NCBI RefSeq assembly: GCF_009755605.1 | Contig: NZ_WPNZ01000001.1 | Location: 186,001 to 250,000 of the forward strand | Length of the DNA stretch: 64,000 nt | Source of the DNA: Streptomyces typhae | GTDB taxonomy: Bacteria; Actinomycetota; Actinomycetes; Streptomycetales; Streptomycetaceae | Direction of reading: 5' to 3' | In this document: positions 53,679 to 64,000 of the stretch, piece after piece | How positions within the stretch are numbered: the stretch's first letter is position 1 | How the letters are laid out: each line of letters begins with the position of its first letter | Notes under the pieces: generated by a model | Told to the model about the DNA's origin: nothing | The model's input: only the letters and a program-made list of their open reading frames with translations | Databases searched by the model: none | Program-made: the position numbers and the translations under genes

Positions 53679-54665
53679 CTAAGACAGCTCCGACAGTTCC
53701 GCGGCCTCCGCGCGCAGGTCCCTGCGCAGCTCCTTGGGCAGCGAGAACGTGATCGACTCGTCGGCCGTCTTCACCGTCTCCACGTCCGCGTAGCCGCGCT
53801 CGGCGAGCCATTCGATGACGCCGTCCACCAGGACGTCGGGGACGGAGGCGCCCGAGGTCAGGCCGACCGTGGTGACGCCCTCCAGCCAGGCCTCGTCGAT
53901 CTCGCCGGCGTTGTCCACCAGGTGCGAGGCGGGCACCCCCGCCTCCAGGGCGACCTCGACCATGCGGATGGAGTTCGAGGAGTTCTTGGAGCCCACGACG
54001 ATGACGAGCTCGGCGTCCTCGGCGAGCTTCTTCACCGCGGTCTGGCGGTTCTGCGTGGCGTAGCAGATGTCGTCGCTCGGCGGCGAGAGCAGGTTCGGGA
54101 ACTTGTTCTGCAGGGCGCCCACGGTCTCCATGGTCTCGTCCACGGAGAGCGTGGTCTGGGAGAGCCAGACGACCTTGTCGGGGTCGCGGACCTCGACGTT
54201 CGCGACGTCGTCGGGGCCGTCGACCAGCGTGATGTGGTCGGGGGCCTCGCCGGAGGTGCCGATGACCTCCTCGTGCCCCTCGTGGCCGATCAGGAGGATG
54301 TCGAAGTCCTCCTTGGCGAACCGCACCGCCTCCTTGTGGACCTTGGTCACCAGCGGGCAGGTCGCGTCGATCGTGGCGAGCTTGCGCTCGGCGGCCTCCG
54401 CGTGGACGGTCGGGGCGACGCCGTGCGCCGAGAACATCACGATGGACCCCTCGGGTACCTCCTCGACCTGGTCGACGAAGATGGCGCCCTTCTTCTCCAG
54501 GGTCTGGACGACGTACTTGTTGTGGACGATCTCGTGGCGGACGTAGATCGGGGACCCGTACTGCTCCAGGGCCTTCTCGACGGCGATCACGGCACGGTCC
54601 ACACCCGCGCAGTAGCCACGGGGAGCGGCGAGCAGGACACGGCGGGAGCCAGGCGTTGCAGTCAT
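53679..54665 (-). CDS. ispH: 4-hydroxy-3-methylbut-2-enyl diphosphate reductase (IspH/LytB)
   Basis: This 328-residue enzyme performs the last step of the MEP isoprenoid pathway, making IPP and DMAPP with an iron-sulfur cluster. The three cluster cysteines are Cys19 (RGYCAGV), Cys103 ([11 protein letters not shown]) and Cys201 (ICYATQNRQ). Conserved substrate residues His44/48 (RHEIVH), His81 (SAHGVAP) and the Glu of [10 protein letters not shown] are present. [10 protein letters not shown] and LTSGASVPD complete the family pattern. I took the ATG at 54663-54665 (MTATPGSRR). An ATG three codons upstream is also possible, and neither has a strong ribosome site. Confidence 0.96.
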   Translation of the reverse strand: MTATPGSRRVLLAAPRGYCAGVDRAVIAVEKALEQYGSPIYVRHEIVHNKYVVQTLEKKGAIFVDQVEEVPEGSIVMFSAHGVAPTVHAEAAERKLATIDATCPLVTKVHKEAVRFAKEDFDILLIGHEGHEEVIGTSGEAPDHITLVDGPDDVANVEVRDPDKVVWLSQTTLSVDETMETVGALQNKFPNLLSPPSDDICYATQNRQTAVKKLAEDAELVIVVGSKNSSNSIRMVEVALEAGVPASHLVDNAGEIDEAWLEGVTTVGLTSGASVPDVLVDGVIEWLAERGYADVETVKTADESITFSLPKELRRDLRAEAAELSELS

Positions 54666-54763
54666 ACGGACCATCGTAAGGCCGCGTACGACAGGTCAAA
54701 GATCGCCCGAGTGGGGAGACTGGGAGCCAGGTCACGACCAGCGGAGGCACCCCCGGAGGCTCG

Positions 54764-56176
54764 ATGTCCCCCCACAAGCCGCATGCGCCCCTGCCGCCCG
54801 ACGGGGAGGTACCCCCTTCCGGGGCCGGCCGAGCCGGCAGATCCGACACGGACGGCCTCAGACGGAGTCTCGGGTTCCGGGACCTCGTCGTCTACGGACT
54901 GCTCTTCATCGCTCCGATGGCCCCCGTCGGCGTCTTCGGGACGCTCGACGCCAAGTCGCACGGCGCGGTGGCGCTGGTCTACATCATCGCGACGGTCGCC
55001 ATGGCGTTCACCGCCTTCAGCTACGCGCAGATGGTCAAGGTGGTCCCCCAGGCGGGCTCGGTGTTCGCCTACGCGCGCGTGGGGCTCGGCAAGGGGCCCG
55101 GTTTCGTCGCGGGCTGGATGGCGATGCTGGACTATCTGCTCATCCCGGCCGTCGCCTATCTGTTCTCCGGGATCGCCATGCACGAGCTGGTGCCCTCGGT
55201 GTCCCGGTGGGTGTGGACGGCGATCGCGGTGGCCCTGACGACCGCCCTGAACCTGTGGGGGGTGCGGCCCGCCGCCCGGGTGGGCTTCGCCGTGCTCGCC
55301 CTGGAGATCGTGGTGCTGCTCGTCTTCGTGGTGGCGGCGATTGTGGTGCTCGCGCGGGACGGCGCGGAGCGGGGCTGGCTCTCGCCCCTGTCGGGTGACG
55401 GCACGCAGGGCGCGTTCGCCCTTTCGGCGGTGGTCGGCGCCGTGTCGGTGGCGGTCCTCTCCTACCTCGGCTTCGACGCGATCGCCTCGTTCGCGGAGGA
55501 GGTCACGGGCGGGTCGGCGAAGGTGGCACGTGCGGTGCTGTTCTGCCTGGTCCTCACAGGTGTGCTGTTCGTCGCGCAGACGTATCTGGTGGCCCTGATG
55601 ACGCCGGTGTCGTCCGCCGACCTCGCCGCCAACCCCGGTGACCAGGGGTCCGCCTTCTACTCGGCGGTCGATTCCTCGGTGGGCGGGTGGCTGCACGACC
55701 TGGTGGCCGTCAGCAAGGCGATCGGGGCGGCCTTCGCCGCGCTGGCCGGGCAGGCCGCCGCGGGGCGGCTGCTGTTCGCCATGGGGCGGGAGCGGCGGCT
55801 GCCGCGGGCCCTTTCGAAGACCGAGTCGGGTACGCCCCGGGTCGCACTGCTGTGCGCGGCCGTCGTGACGCTGGTGGCCGCCGTGTGGGCGGCTCGGCGG
55901 GACGACGGGATGGACCATCTGGTGTCCGTCGTCGACATCGGGGCGCTGACCGCCTTCTTCCTGCTGCACGCGAGCGTGGTGGGGTGGTTCGCGGTACGGC
56001 GGCGGGGCGGACCCGTCAGTTGGTGGCGGCATGTTCTGGTGCCGGTGCTCGGGGCGGCGATCGTGGTGGCCGTGATCGTGGAGGCCTCCGGGTCCGCTCA
56101 GGTGGTGGGGGCTGTCTGGTTTGGGGTGGGGTTGGTGGTGCTGGGGGTGCAAGGGGTTCGGCGGGGGGCGGTGTAG
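54764..56176 (+). CDS. APC-family amino acid permease
   Basis: This 470-residue transporter has about 12 transmembrane helices after a Pro-rich cytoplasmic lead of roughly 45 residues. The APC features are visible: [20 protein letters not shown] in helix 1, [21 protein letters not shown] in helices 2-3, and [15 protein letters not shown] in helix 6 with its unwound substrate site. An intracellular [18 protein letters not shown] loop follows. Substrate is unknown; relatives carry amino acids or polyamines. It is divergent from ispH across 98 bases and is followed by the repeat-rich stretch 56177-56687. It starts at the ATG 54764. Confidence 0.92.
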   Translation: MSPHKPHAPLPPDGEVPPSGAGRAGRSDTDGLRRSLGFRDLVVYGLLFIAPMAPVGVFGTLDAKSHGAVALVYIIATVAMAFTAFSYAQMVKVVPQAGSVFAYARVGLGKGPGFVAGWMAMLDYLLIPAVAYLFSGIAMHELVPSVSRWVWTAIAVALTTALNLWGVRPAARVGFAVLALEIVVLLVFVVAAIVVLARDGAERGWLSPLSGDGTQGAFALSAVVGAVSVAVLSYLGFDAIASFAEEVTGGSAKVARAVLFCLVLTGVLFVAQTYLVALMTPVSSADLAANPGDQGSAFYSAVDSSVGGWLHDLVAVSKAIGAAFAALAGQAAAGRLLFAMGRERRLPRALSKTESGTPRVALLCAAVVTLVAAVWAARRDDGMDHLVSVVDIGALTAFFLLHASVVGWFAVRRRGGPVSWWRHVLVPVLGAAIVVAVIVEASGSAQVVGAVWFGVGLVVLGVQGVRRGAV

Positions 56177-56454
56177 GGGTATCCCCGCCCGGCCTCTGGG
56201 CGGGCCAGTTGCCCGCAGGACGGGCGGGTCGGCTGCCGCAGGACGGGCGGGTCGGCTCCCGCAGCGGCAGGCAGGTCGGCTGCCCGCGGCGGCAGGCGGG
56301 CCTATCCGCAGAGCCGGGGGCTGCCCACAGGGCGGGCGGGGCCATCCGCAGGGCGGGCGAGGGCTGTCGGCAGGGCGGAGGACCGCCCGGGGCAAGTCGA
56401 AGGGCTGGCCGCAAGGCGGAAGGCCGCTTGGAAGGCGGGGGGGCTGCCCGCACG

Positions 56455-56606
56455 ACGGAAAGCCACCCGCAAGACGGGGGACTGCCCGCACCACGGAAAG
56501 CCACCCACAAGACGGGGGACTGCCCGCACCACGGAAAGCCACCCACAAGACGGGGGACTGCCCGCACCACGGAAAGCCACCCACAAGACGGGGGACTGCC
56601 CGCACC
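56455..56606. repeat. 38-base tandem repeat upstream of xseA
   Basis: Four copies of a 38-base unit starting ACGGAAAGCCACCC and containing GACGGGGGACTGCCC begin at 56455, 56493, 56531 and 56569, with a partial fifth at 56607. Looser GCAGGGCGGGCGG-type repeats fill 56200-56454. There are no unique spacers, so this is not a CRISPR. No gene is supported in 56177-56687. Confidence 0.9.
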
Positions 56607-56687
56607 ACGGAGGACCGCCCCAAGGCGAAGAGCCGCCCGCAAGGCGCAAGGCCCGGTGCTGTCGGTGGGGCCCGATACGCTCGCGGG

Positions 56688-57914
56688 ATGGCTCTTACTA
56701 CGTCCCCGGACGCCCCCGTCCCCGTCGGGGAGGTGTCCCGCCTCATCGGCGGCTGGATCGACCGCCTCGGTGCGGTCTGGGTCGAGGGACAGATCACGCA
56801 GCTCTCCCGCCGCCCGGGTGCCGGGGTCGTCTTCCTGACGCTGCGCGACCCCTCGCACGACATCTCCGTGAGCGTCACGTGCTACCGCCAGGTGTTCGAC
56901 GCCGTCGCGGACGTCGTGTCCGAGGGCGCCCGCGTCGTCGTCCACGCGAAGCCCGAGTGGTACGCCCCGCGGGGCCAGCTCTCCCTGCGGGCCGCGCAGA
57001 TAAAGCCGGTGGGCGTCGGCGAGCTGCTCGCCCGCCTGGAGCAGCTGAAGAAGTCCCTCGCCGCCGAGGGCCTGTTCGCGCCGGAGCGCAAGAAGCCGCT
57101 GCCGTTCCTGCCGCAGCTCGTCGGCCTGGTCTGCGGGCGCGCTTCGGCCGCCGAGCGTGACGTCCTGGAGAACGCCAGGCACCGCTGGCCCGCCGTCCGC
57201 TTCGAGGTCCGCAACGTCGCGGTGCAGGGGGTGCACGCCGTCCCGCAGGTGGTGCAGGCCGTGCAGGAACTCGACGCGCTCCCCGAGGTCGACGTGATCG
57301 TCGTGGCGCGCGGCGGCGGCAGCGTGGAGGACCTGCTGCCGTTCTCCGACGAGCAGCTGGTGCGCACGGTGGCGTCGTGCCGTACACCCGTGGTGTCCGC
57401 CATCGGGCACGAGCCGGACAACCCCCTGCTCGACCACGTCGCGGACCTGCGGGCGTCGACGCCGACGGACGCCGCGAAGAAGGTCGTGCCGGACGTCGGC
57501 GAGGAGTACGAACGCGTGGCGTTCCTGCGGGACCGCGCGCGCCGCAGCGTCACGGCGTTCCTGGACCGCGAGGAACGCGGCCTCGCGCACGCCCTGGCCC
57601 GCCCCTGCATGGAGCACCCCCACCGCATGGTCGAGGAGCGCGAACAGCAGGTGACGGCGTACGTGGAACGCGCACGCCGTACGCTCGGCCATCTCCTGGA
57701 CCGCGCGCAGTCGGAGCTGACGCACACCCACGCGCGCGTGGTGGCCCTCTCCCCCGCCGCCACGCTCCAGCGGGGCTACGCGGTGCTGCAGAAGAAGAAC
57801 GACGGCGGCGCCGTGGTCCGGGCCGCGGACGAGGTCGCCCCCGGCGATGAGCTGCGGGCCCGCGTCGCCGACGGCGAGTTCACGGTACGAGTCGAGCATC
57901 AGGTCGAGAATTAG
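56688..57914 (+). CDS. xseA: Exodeoxyribonuclease VII large subunit
   Basis: This 408-residue catalytic subunit degrades single-stranded DNA in both directions. The N-terminal OB fold has [25 protein letters not shown]. The catalytic domain contains [42 protein letters not shown] (a glycine-rich active-site loop) and [30 protein letters not shown] long coiled coil and QRGYAVL near the C-terminus complete the family pattern. The ATG at 56688 starts [10 protein letters not shown]. The open frame upstream runs only through the 38-base repeats and is not coding. xseB follows after 9 bases, forming one operon. Confidence 0.96.
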   Translation: MALTTSPDAPVPVGEVSRLIGGWIDRLGAVWVEGQITQLSRRPGAGVVFLTLRDPSHDISVSVTCYRQVFDAVADVVSEGARVVVHAKPEWYAPRGQLSLRAAQIKPVGVGELLARLEQLKKSLAAEGLFAPERKKPLPFLPQLVGLVCGRASAAERDVLENARHRWPAVRFEVRNVAVQGVHAVPQVVQAVQELDALPEVDVIVVARGGGSVEDLLPFSDEQLVRTVASCRTPVVSAIGHEPDNPLLDHVADLRASTPTDAAKKVVPDVGEEYERVAFLRDRARRSVTAFLDREERGLAHALARPCMEHPHRMVEEREQQVTAYVERARRTLGHLLDRAQSELTHTHARVVALSPAATLQRGYAVLQKKNDGGAVVRAADEVAPGDELRARVADGEFTVRVEHQVEN

Positions 57915-57923
57915 GGTGGGCGC

Positions 57924-58184
57924 ATGACCAGCAGCAAGACGGACACCGGGGCGACAGCGCTCGGGTACGAGCAGGCCCGGGACGAGCTCATCGACGTGGT
58001 GCGCCGCCTGGAGGCCGGCGGCACCACGCTGGAGGAGTCCCTGGCCCTCTGGGAGCGCGGCGAGGAGCTTGCCGCCACGTGCCGCCGCTGGCTCGACGGC
58101 GCCCGCGCCCGGCTCGACGCGGCCCTCGCCGACGCCGATGCCGACGACGACGCCGAACAGGACGAGGACGAGGACGAGCGCTAG
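57924..58184 (+). CDS. xseB: Exodeoxyribonuclease VII small subunit
   Basis: This 86-residue helical subunit wraps the coiled coil of XseA. The family core is GYEQARDELIDVVRRLEAGGTTLEESLALWERGEELAATCRRWLDGARARLD. The tail is an Asp/Glu-rich repeat (DADADDDAEQDEDEDER) not needed for the fold. The DNA after the stop continues in the same repetitive style (GAGGGCGAGGGCCAG). It starts 9 bases after xseA. Confidence 0.94.
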   Translation: MTSSKTDTGATALGYEQARDELIDVVRRLEAGGTTLEESLALWERGEELAATCRRWLDGARARLDAALADADADDDAEQDEDEDER

Positions 58185-58448
58185 TACGAGGGCGAGGGCC
58201 AGTACAAGGGCCAGGGCTCCGCACTGCCCCGCACCCCTCTGCCCCCTTCCCCCCCCGCACCCCCTCCCACCTGCACCACAACCCACCCCCCACCTGTGAA
58301 GCGGATCACCACGCCTCAGTTTTAGTTGAAGATTGAACCTCAGTGTCGTACTGTCGATCTCACCGGCCGGCACGCACGGCACACACCCCCCAGGTGCTCC
58401 CCGCACCGCAGGCCGGAGCCCTCAGCTACGTATCGAGAAGGTTGAAAG

Positions 58449-59039
58449 ATGTCCCTCGTTCTTGACCCCGCCGCCCAGGACCTGCTCTTCCGCGAGGCCC
58501 GCACCGCCAACACCTTCACCGACGAGCCCGTCACCGACGAGCAGGTCCAGGCGATCTACGACCTGGTCAAGTACGGCCCGACGGCGTTCAACCAGTCCCC
58601 GCTCCGCGTGACCCTGGTCCGCTCCCCCGAGGCCCGCGAGCGCCTGGTGCAGCACATGGCCGAGGGCAACCGCCCGAAGACCGCCACGGCGCCGCTCGTC
58701 GCGATCCTCTCCGCGGACAACGAGTTCCACGAGGAACTGCCGCAGCTCTTCCCGCACTTCCCGCAGGCCAAGGACGCCTTCTTCTCCGAGCGCCCCGCCC
58801 GTGAGCAGGCCGCCGCGCTGAACGCCGCCCTGCAGGCCGCCTACTTCATCGTGGGCGTCCGCGCCGCGGGTCTGGCCGCGGGCCCGATGACCGGGTTCGA
58901 CTTCGCCGGCGTGCAGAAGGAGTTCCTCGACGGCGACCACACCCCGCTGATGGTCGTCAACATCGGCAAGCCGGGCGAGGACGCCTGGTTCCCGCGCTCC
59001 CCGCGTCTGGCCTACGACGACGTCATCACGACCGTCTGA
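58449..59039 (+). CDS. Malonic semialdehyde reductase-like nitroreductase (RutE/HadB family)
   Basis: This 196-residue FMN-dependent oxidoreductase has FREARTANTFTDEPVTDEQV at the N-terminus, the substrate loop KYGPTAFNQSPLRV near residues 38-51, the middle segment FHEELPQLFP and the FMN-binding GLAAGPMTGFD. The ATG at 58449 has an AGAAGG ribosome site. Members of the group reduce 3-oxopropanoate in pyrimidine breakdown, but many only act on nitro compounds, so substrate is uncertain. Upstream (58315-58350), two copies of TTGAA spaced 9 bases (AGTTGAAGATTGAACC) form a possible regulator site. A strong terminator follows. Confidence 0.9.
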   Translation: MSLVLDPAAQDLLFREARTANTFTDEPVTDEQVQAIYDLVKYGPTAFNQSPLRVTLVRSPEARERLVQHMAEGNRPKTATAPLVAILSADNEFHEELPQLFPHFPQAKDAFFSERPAREQAAALNAALQAAYFIVGVRAAGLAAGPMTGFDFAGVQKEFLDGDHTPLMVVNIGKPGEDAWFPRSPRLAYDDVITTV

Positions 59040-59080
59040 GCCACCCCCGTACGGGCTCCCGTACGAGCCCCGGTACGACA

Positions 59081-59110
59081 AGAGGCCCCCGGCGACCGCC
59101 GGGGGCCTCT
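59081..59110. terminator. Bidirectional terminator between nitroreductase and DUF4245 genes
   Basis: The arms 59082-59093 (GAGGCCCCCGGC) and 59098-59109 pair perfectly around a GACC loop. It serves two convergent genes. Confidence 0.88.
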
Positions 59111-59129
59111 CGCGTCAGCCGTGCGGCCC

Positions 59130-59681
59130 TCAGGCCCCGGTCCGGACCGGCGTCCGCTTCATCTCCAGGGACTCCGCCATCGCCGTGAGCTGCTCGAACG
59201 ACGCCGTGCCGAGCACCACCGTGGTGGCGCCCGCGTCCCGCAGGACGAGCGCGTCGTAGCGCTCGCCCTGGTAGCGCTGCCAGGTCTTGCCCGCGATCTT
59301 CTCGGTGCGGTCGGTCTTCGTGGCGCTCCGGGTGGCCGAGTCGATGAACTCGGAGGGCTTGGCCGTGGACTGCTTGATCGCCACGTACTCGCCCGCCGGG
59401 TCGAGGAAGCCCAGGTGCCAGCTGTCGTGGTCCGCGCCGTTGTAGCGCACCGTCGTCGGCTTCCACGACTTCGGCAGGCCCTGGGGCGCCGCCACCGGGT
59501 AGGACGCGGCCCGCCGGGCCGTGAGGAGCTCGACGCGGTAGTCGACCCGCTTGACGGGTTCCTTGGAGTCGTCGTGCGGGATGAAGATGTAGATCACCGC
59601 TACGACGAGGCCGATGACGGCCATCGAGAGCAGCATGTTGCGCACGGTCTGCTTGCCATTTCTGCCTGCCACGCCCTCCAT
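59130..59681 (-). CDS. DUF4245 membrane-anchored protein
   Basis: This 183-residue protein has a short basic lead ([15 protein letters not shown]), one transmembrane helix ([19 protein letters not shown], about 16-34) and an extracytoplasmic domain of about 145 residues. The domain contains [19 protein letters not shown] and [16 protein letters not shown] assign it to the actinobacterial DUF4245 family, whose function is unknown to me. An alternative GTG start lies three codons later. It is divergent from glpX across 217 bases, a conserved pairing in streptomycetes as far as I recall. Confidence 0.85.
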   Translation of the reverse strand: MEGVAGRNGKQTVRNMLLSMAVIGLVVAVIYIFIPHDDSKEPVKRVDYRVELLTARRAASYPVAAPQGLPKSWKPTTVRYNGADHDSWHLGFLDPAGEYVAIKQSTAKPSEFIDSATRSATKTDRTEKIAGKTWQRYQGERYDALVLRDAGATTVVLGTASFEQLTAMAESLEMKRTPVRTGA

Positions 59682-59898
59682 CGTCGCAGGTCCCCGTGGC
59701 GGCCCGGCCGCGACCCCCGGCTGCCCGCGGGCCCGTCGCCCGCACCGCTCACGTGTAGGGCGCCCTGCTCATTCTTTCGACCTGCGGATAGAGTCGTCAC
59801 ATATCCCTCACCCGGCCGCCCGCCCGTCGCCCACCACCGCCCTTTCGAGGACACCCCACGGGCGCAGCCTTAATCTCGTATCAGAAAGGTGCGCCTCG

Positions 59899-60933
59899 AT
59901 GACCGAGCATCACTCCCTCCCGTCCGAACTCGAGGTCTCCCCGGAGGCTCCCGACCGCAACCTCGCCCTGGAGCTCGTCCGGGTCACCGAGGCCGCCGCC
60001 ATGGCCGCGGGCCGCTGGGTCGGCCGCGGCGACAAGAACGGCGCGGACGGGGCCGCCGTCAGGGCCATGCGGACCCTCGTCCACACCGTGTCGATGAACG
60101 GCGTCGTCGTCATCGGGGAGGGCGAGAAGGACGAGGCGCCGATGCTCTTCAACGGCGAGCGCATCGGCGACGGCACCGGCGCCGAGGTCGACATCGCCGT
60201 CGACCCGATCGACGGCACCACGCTCACCGCCAAGGGCATGCCGAACGCGATCGCGGTGCTCGCCGCCGCCGACCGCGGCGCCATGTTCGACCCGTCCGCC
60301 GTCTTCTACATGGACAAGCTGGTCACCGGCCCCGAGGCCGCCGACTACGTGGACATCGACGCCCCGGTCTCGGTGAACATCCGCCGGGTCGCCAAGGCCA
60401 AGAAGTCCGCCCCCGAGGACGTCACCGTCGTCATCCTGGACCGGCCGCGGCACGAGGGCATCGTCAAGGAGATCCGCGAGACGGGCGCGCGCATCCGGTT
60501 CATCTCGGACGGCGACGTGGCCGGTTCGATCATGGCCGTGCGCGAGGGCACCGGCGTCGACCTCCTGATGGGCATCGGCGGCACCCCCGAGGGCATCATC
60601 AGCGCCTGCGCCATCAAGTGCCTGGGCGGCGTCATCCAGGGCAAGCTGTGGCCCAAGGACGACGAGGAGCGCCAACGCGCCCTCGACGCCGGTCACGACC
60701 TCGACCGGACCCTCACCACCGGCGATCTGGTCAGCGGCGACAACGTCTTCTTCGTCGCGACCGGCATCACCGACGGCGAGCTGCTGCGCGGCGTGCGCTA
60801 CGGCGCGGAGAGCGCGTCGACGTCGTCCCTGGTGATGCGCTCCAAGTCGGGCACCATCCGGAAGATCGACTCCGACCACCGGCTCGCCAAGCTGCGCGCC
60901 TACAGCGCCATCGACTTCGACCGCGCCAAGTAG
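59899..60933 (+). CDS. glpX: Fructose-1,6-bisphosphatase class II (GlpX)
   Basis: This 344-residue metal-dependent phosphatase makes fructose 6-phosphate in gluconeogenesis. The metal-binding motifs are [10 protein letters not shown] (about 74-83) and VDPIDGTTL (about 98-106), with substrate residues in ISDGDVAGS and [20 protein letters not shown]. The final [20 protein letters not shown] is typical. The ATG at 59899 follows an AAAGGTG site, and the frame is open upstream but without coding character. With fumarase and ppgK nearby, this end of the window is rich in central carbon enzymes. A perfect 15-base hairpin follows. Confidence 0.96.
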   Translation: MTEHHSLPSELEVSPEAPDRNLALELVRVTEAAAMAAGRWVGRGDKNGADGAAVRAMRTLVHTVSMNGVVVIGEGEKDEAPMLFNGERIGDGTGAEVDIAVDPIDGTTLTAKGMPNAIAVLAAADRGAMFDPSAVFYMDKLVTGPEAADYVDIDAPVSVNIRRVAKAKKSAPEDVTVVILDRPRHEGIVKEIRETGARIRFISDGDVAGSIMAVREGTGVDLLMGIGGTPEGIISACAIKCLGGVIQGKLWPKDDEERQRALDAGHDLDRTLTTGDLVSGDNVFFVATGITDGELLRGVRYGAESASTSSLVMRSKSGTIRKIDSDHRLAKLRAYSAIDFDRAK

Positions 60934-60984
60934 CCGGGAGGCGTACGACAAGGGGCACGAGAAGGCGTACGCGCAGACGTACGC

Positions 60985-61020
60985 CGACGGGGGCGCACCG
61001 TGCGGGGTGCGCCCCCGTCG
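60985..61020. terminator. Bidirectional terminator between glpX and the whiB-like gene
   Basis: The arms 60985-60999 (CGACGGGGGCGCACC) and 61006-61020 are perfectly complementary over 15 bases. Beyond it, 61048-61112 holds short repeats of GGTCCGCGGGTCCCTGG type. Confidence 0.9.
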
Positions 61021-61125
61021 TCGTACGGAGAACAGGAGAGCGGCGGCCCGGCGGTCCGCGGGTCCCTGGTCCGGGCCCTGCGGTCCGCGGGTCCCTGGTC
61101 CGGCGGTCCCTGGTCCGCCCCGGAC

Positions 61126-61512
61126 CTAGCCGGCCGCCGCGATCGTGCCCGCCGTCGCGCGGGTGGTCTTCTTCAGCTCCAGGTCGCGCCGTCGGCGGCG
61201 GGCGAGGACCACGCGGCGCTCGGCGGCGGTGAGGCCGCCCCAGACGCCGTACGGCTCGGGCTGGAGGAGGGCGTGCTCACGGCACTCCACCAGGACGGGA
61301 CAGCGGGCGCACACGCGCTTGGCGGCCTCCTCGCGGGAGAGCCGCGCCGCGGTGGGCTCCTTGGAGGGGGCGAAGAAAAGACCCGCTTCGTCCCGGCGGC
61401 ACACCGCGTCGGAGTGCCATGGGTTGTCCTGGTCCCGCTCGCGCACTGGCACAGGTCCTCGCTGAGCCGGAACGGCGGCGACCTGCAGGGCTTGATGCGT
61501 CGGTTGCAGCAC
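61126..61512 (-). CDS. wblI: WhiB-family iron-sulfur transcription factor
   Basis: This 128-residue WhiB-like protein has the four cluster-binding cysteines Cys38 (DAVCRRDEAGLFF), Cys68 and Cys71 (RVCARCPV) and Cys77 (VECREH), the GVWGG turn (89-93) and a basic C-terminus (ARRRRRDLELKK) for DNA contact. Such proteins bind a [4Fe-4S] cluster and usually act with a primary sigma factor in development or redox response. The symbol is taken from gene order beside glpX and fumarase in S. coelicolor, recalled not searched. The N-terminal 30 residues are longer than in WhiB itself. Confidence 0.88.
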   Translation of the reverse strand: MLQPTHQALQVAAVPAQRGPVPVRERDQDNPWHSDAVCRRDEAGLFFAPSKEPTAARLSREEAAKRVCARCPVLVECREHALLQPEPYGVWGGLTAAERRVVLARRRRRDLELKKTTRATAGTIAAAG

Positions 61513-61682
61513 GGTCTACTCCTGACGACGGCTTCGCGAGCGAGAGACGATGCACGAAGCTCTACCCGCTGTGTGCGGGCCTATGCACTGAGTTCCGGCG
61601 CACGGAAGCTCCGGTTCCTGCTGTGCGGCGCTCGTGGCCGGATCGTGTCGCCGTGGAGTGGCAGGAACACCGTCGGCGCCGC

Positions 61683-62372
61683 TCAGCCCTCCAGCCGCTT
61701 GCGCAGATATCCGCGCAGGTCACGGATAATTTTTCCGTATTTGGGGCGGGCTCTGACATCGCCGCAGACGGCGAGGCCCTCGACGAACACGACCGGCGCC
61801 TCCTGGTCCTCGGCATCGAGCATGTCCACTTCGAAGGTGCCGAAGACGCCGGAGCCGCGGCCGCGCAGCGAGATGTTCTCCGGCACCCTGATCCGCACGT
61901 CGCCGAAGAGCGCGAAGCCCTTGATCACGACCTGCCGGTGCTCGAAGACGGCCTCGCTGAGGTCGATCAGGACGTCGCCGAAGAGGGCGTACGCGTGCGT
62001 GCGGCGGGCCACGCGCCAGCGGCCCCTGCGCACGGCGTCCCCGAAGACGCCGTACAGCTTCTCGTCCGCGGTGTCCGGGACGGCGCCGGGCGAGGGGCGG
62101 GAGGTGGCCTTCTCGAAGCCGGACGCCGCTCCCGGGGAGCCCCGGTCCGCCTTCTCGTCCGGATCCGGCAGGTCCTCCACGAAGGGTTCGAGGTCGGCGA
62201 GGGTCTTCGCGCGGTAGACCCCGTCGAGGCGTTCGCTGTGCTCCTGCGGGTCGAGGCGGCCCGCGGCGAGCGCGTCGGCCAGGATGTCGGCGGTCCGGTC
62301 GCGGTCGGCGTCGGAGGCCCGCAGCCGCCCGGACGGCCGGGAGGGGGTCTGGGAACGCTTCTCTAGGTCCAC
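61683..62372 (-). CDS. DUF1707 / LiaF-like cell-envelope response protein
   Basis: This 229-residue protein starts at the GTG 62370-62372 (MDLEKRSQTPSRP). The large open frame upstream overlaps fumarase and is a shadow. The N-terminal DUF1707 domain (RASDADRDRTADILADALAAGRLDPQEH ... YRAKTLADLEPFVEDLP) is typical of actinobacteria. A charged linker leads to a beta-rich C-terminal region with repeated FGDV motifs (GVFGDAVRRG, ALFGDVLIDLS, ALFGDVRIRVP, VCGDVRARP) like the LiaF/DUF2154 family linked to envelope stress. No membrane helix is seen. It is divergent from fumarase across 168 bases. Confidence 0.87.
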   Translation of the reverse strand: MDLEKRSQTPSRPSGRLRASDADRDRTADILADALAAGRLDPQEHSERLDGVYRAKTLADLEPFVEDLPDPDEKADRGSPGAASGFEKATSRPSPGAVPDTADEKLYGVFGDAVRRGRWRVARRTHAYALFGDVLIDLSEAVFEHRQVVIKGFALFGDVRIRVPENISLRGRGSGVFGTFEVDMLDAEDQEAPVVFVEGLAVCGDVRARPKYGKIIRDLRGYLRKRLEG

Positions 62373-62540
62373 GCCGAGCAGCGTACCCAAACGCGATAGA
62401 TCGCGACTACCCCCCGCGCGGGGCGTGCTGCGGCAACTGAGCCTTACCTCACAAGAGGAGCGCGCCCCGGGCGCTCTACGCTGGTCGGGCGCCACCGATG
62501 GAGGTCGCGCCGCTGTCTGCCGAGTGAGGAATTGGGCGTC

Positions 62541-64000
<1,460 letters not shown>

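Noticed and set aside
56455..56606. Possible CRISPR array
   Set aside because: The 38-base units follow each other without unique spacers and no cas gene is present in the window.

Overview
The window is high-GC actinomycete chromosome, almost certainly Streptomyces. Supporting signs are strong third-position GC, GTG/TTG starts, GTGA/ATGA gene overlaps, a WhiB-like protein, a PAS-PAS-GAF-PP2C-HATPase phosphatase, BldK-type oligopeptide importers, and actinobacterial families such as DUF1707, DUF4245 and DUF6542. From memory, the gene order (fumarase, wblI, glpX, xseAB, ispH, ppgK, ychF ... sdh, typA, two oligopeptide ABC operons) matches the S. coelicolor SCO5044-SCO5121 region in inverted orientation. 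No alignment could be run.

Layout. 1-309: tail of an S9 peptidase. 476-6135 and 7200-13006: two complete, identically organised oligopeptide ABC operons on the minus strand (binding lipoprotein, two permeases, two ATPases), separated by a small secreted-protein gene. 13551-18213: typA and an orphan, heavily enlarged peptide-binding lipoprotein. 19078-23187: succinate dehydrogenase/fumarate reductase operon with a small leading gene. 23296-27652: secreted esterase, TPM-domain protein and PspA. 27749-33887: signalling block (SpoIIE-type phosphatase, HATPase, Nudix, SPOR-like protein, GntR regulator). 34231-38260: secreted subtilase, MarR regulator and divergent MFS exporter.

38418-50477 is an accessory island. 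It holds two nearly identical RHH/PIN toxin-antitoxin pairs, a third unrelated RHH/PIN pair, an intact hsdM-hsdS-hsdR type I restriction operon, relics of a second hsdR fused to a broken tyrosine integrase, and an IS630-type transposase relic. A 9-base word occurs in pairs 11 bases apart at the island ends and centre, and a 26-base hairpin occurs at two positions. I read this as two related integrative elements accreted in tandem, the left one mostly deleted.

50528-64000 returns to core genome: ychF, a DUF6542 membrane protein, ppgK, ispH, an amino acid permease, xseA-xseB, a malonic semialdehyde reductase-like nitroreductase, a DUF4245 protein, glpX, a WhiB-like regulator, a DUF1707 protein and a class I fumarase cut by the window edge. 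glpX, fumarase, sdhCAB and ppgK serve central carbon metabolism. The ABC operons, phosphatase and WhiB-like protein probably link nutrient and peptide sensing to development.

A recurring oddity is short tandem-repeat expansion inside or beside coding regions: the orphan binding protein, the MFS N-terminus, the phosphatase N-terminus, the Nudix C-terminus, the esterase N-terminus, the DUF6542 polyglutamine tail, and the xseA and sdh upstream regions.
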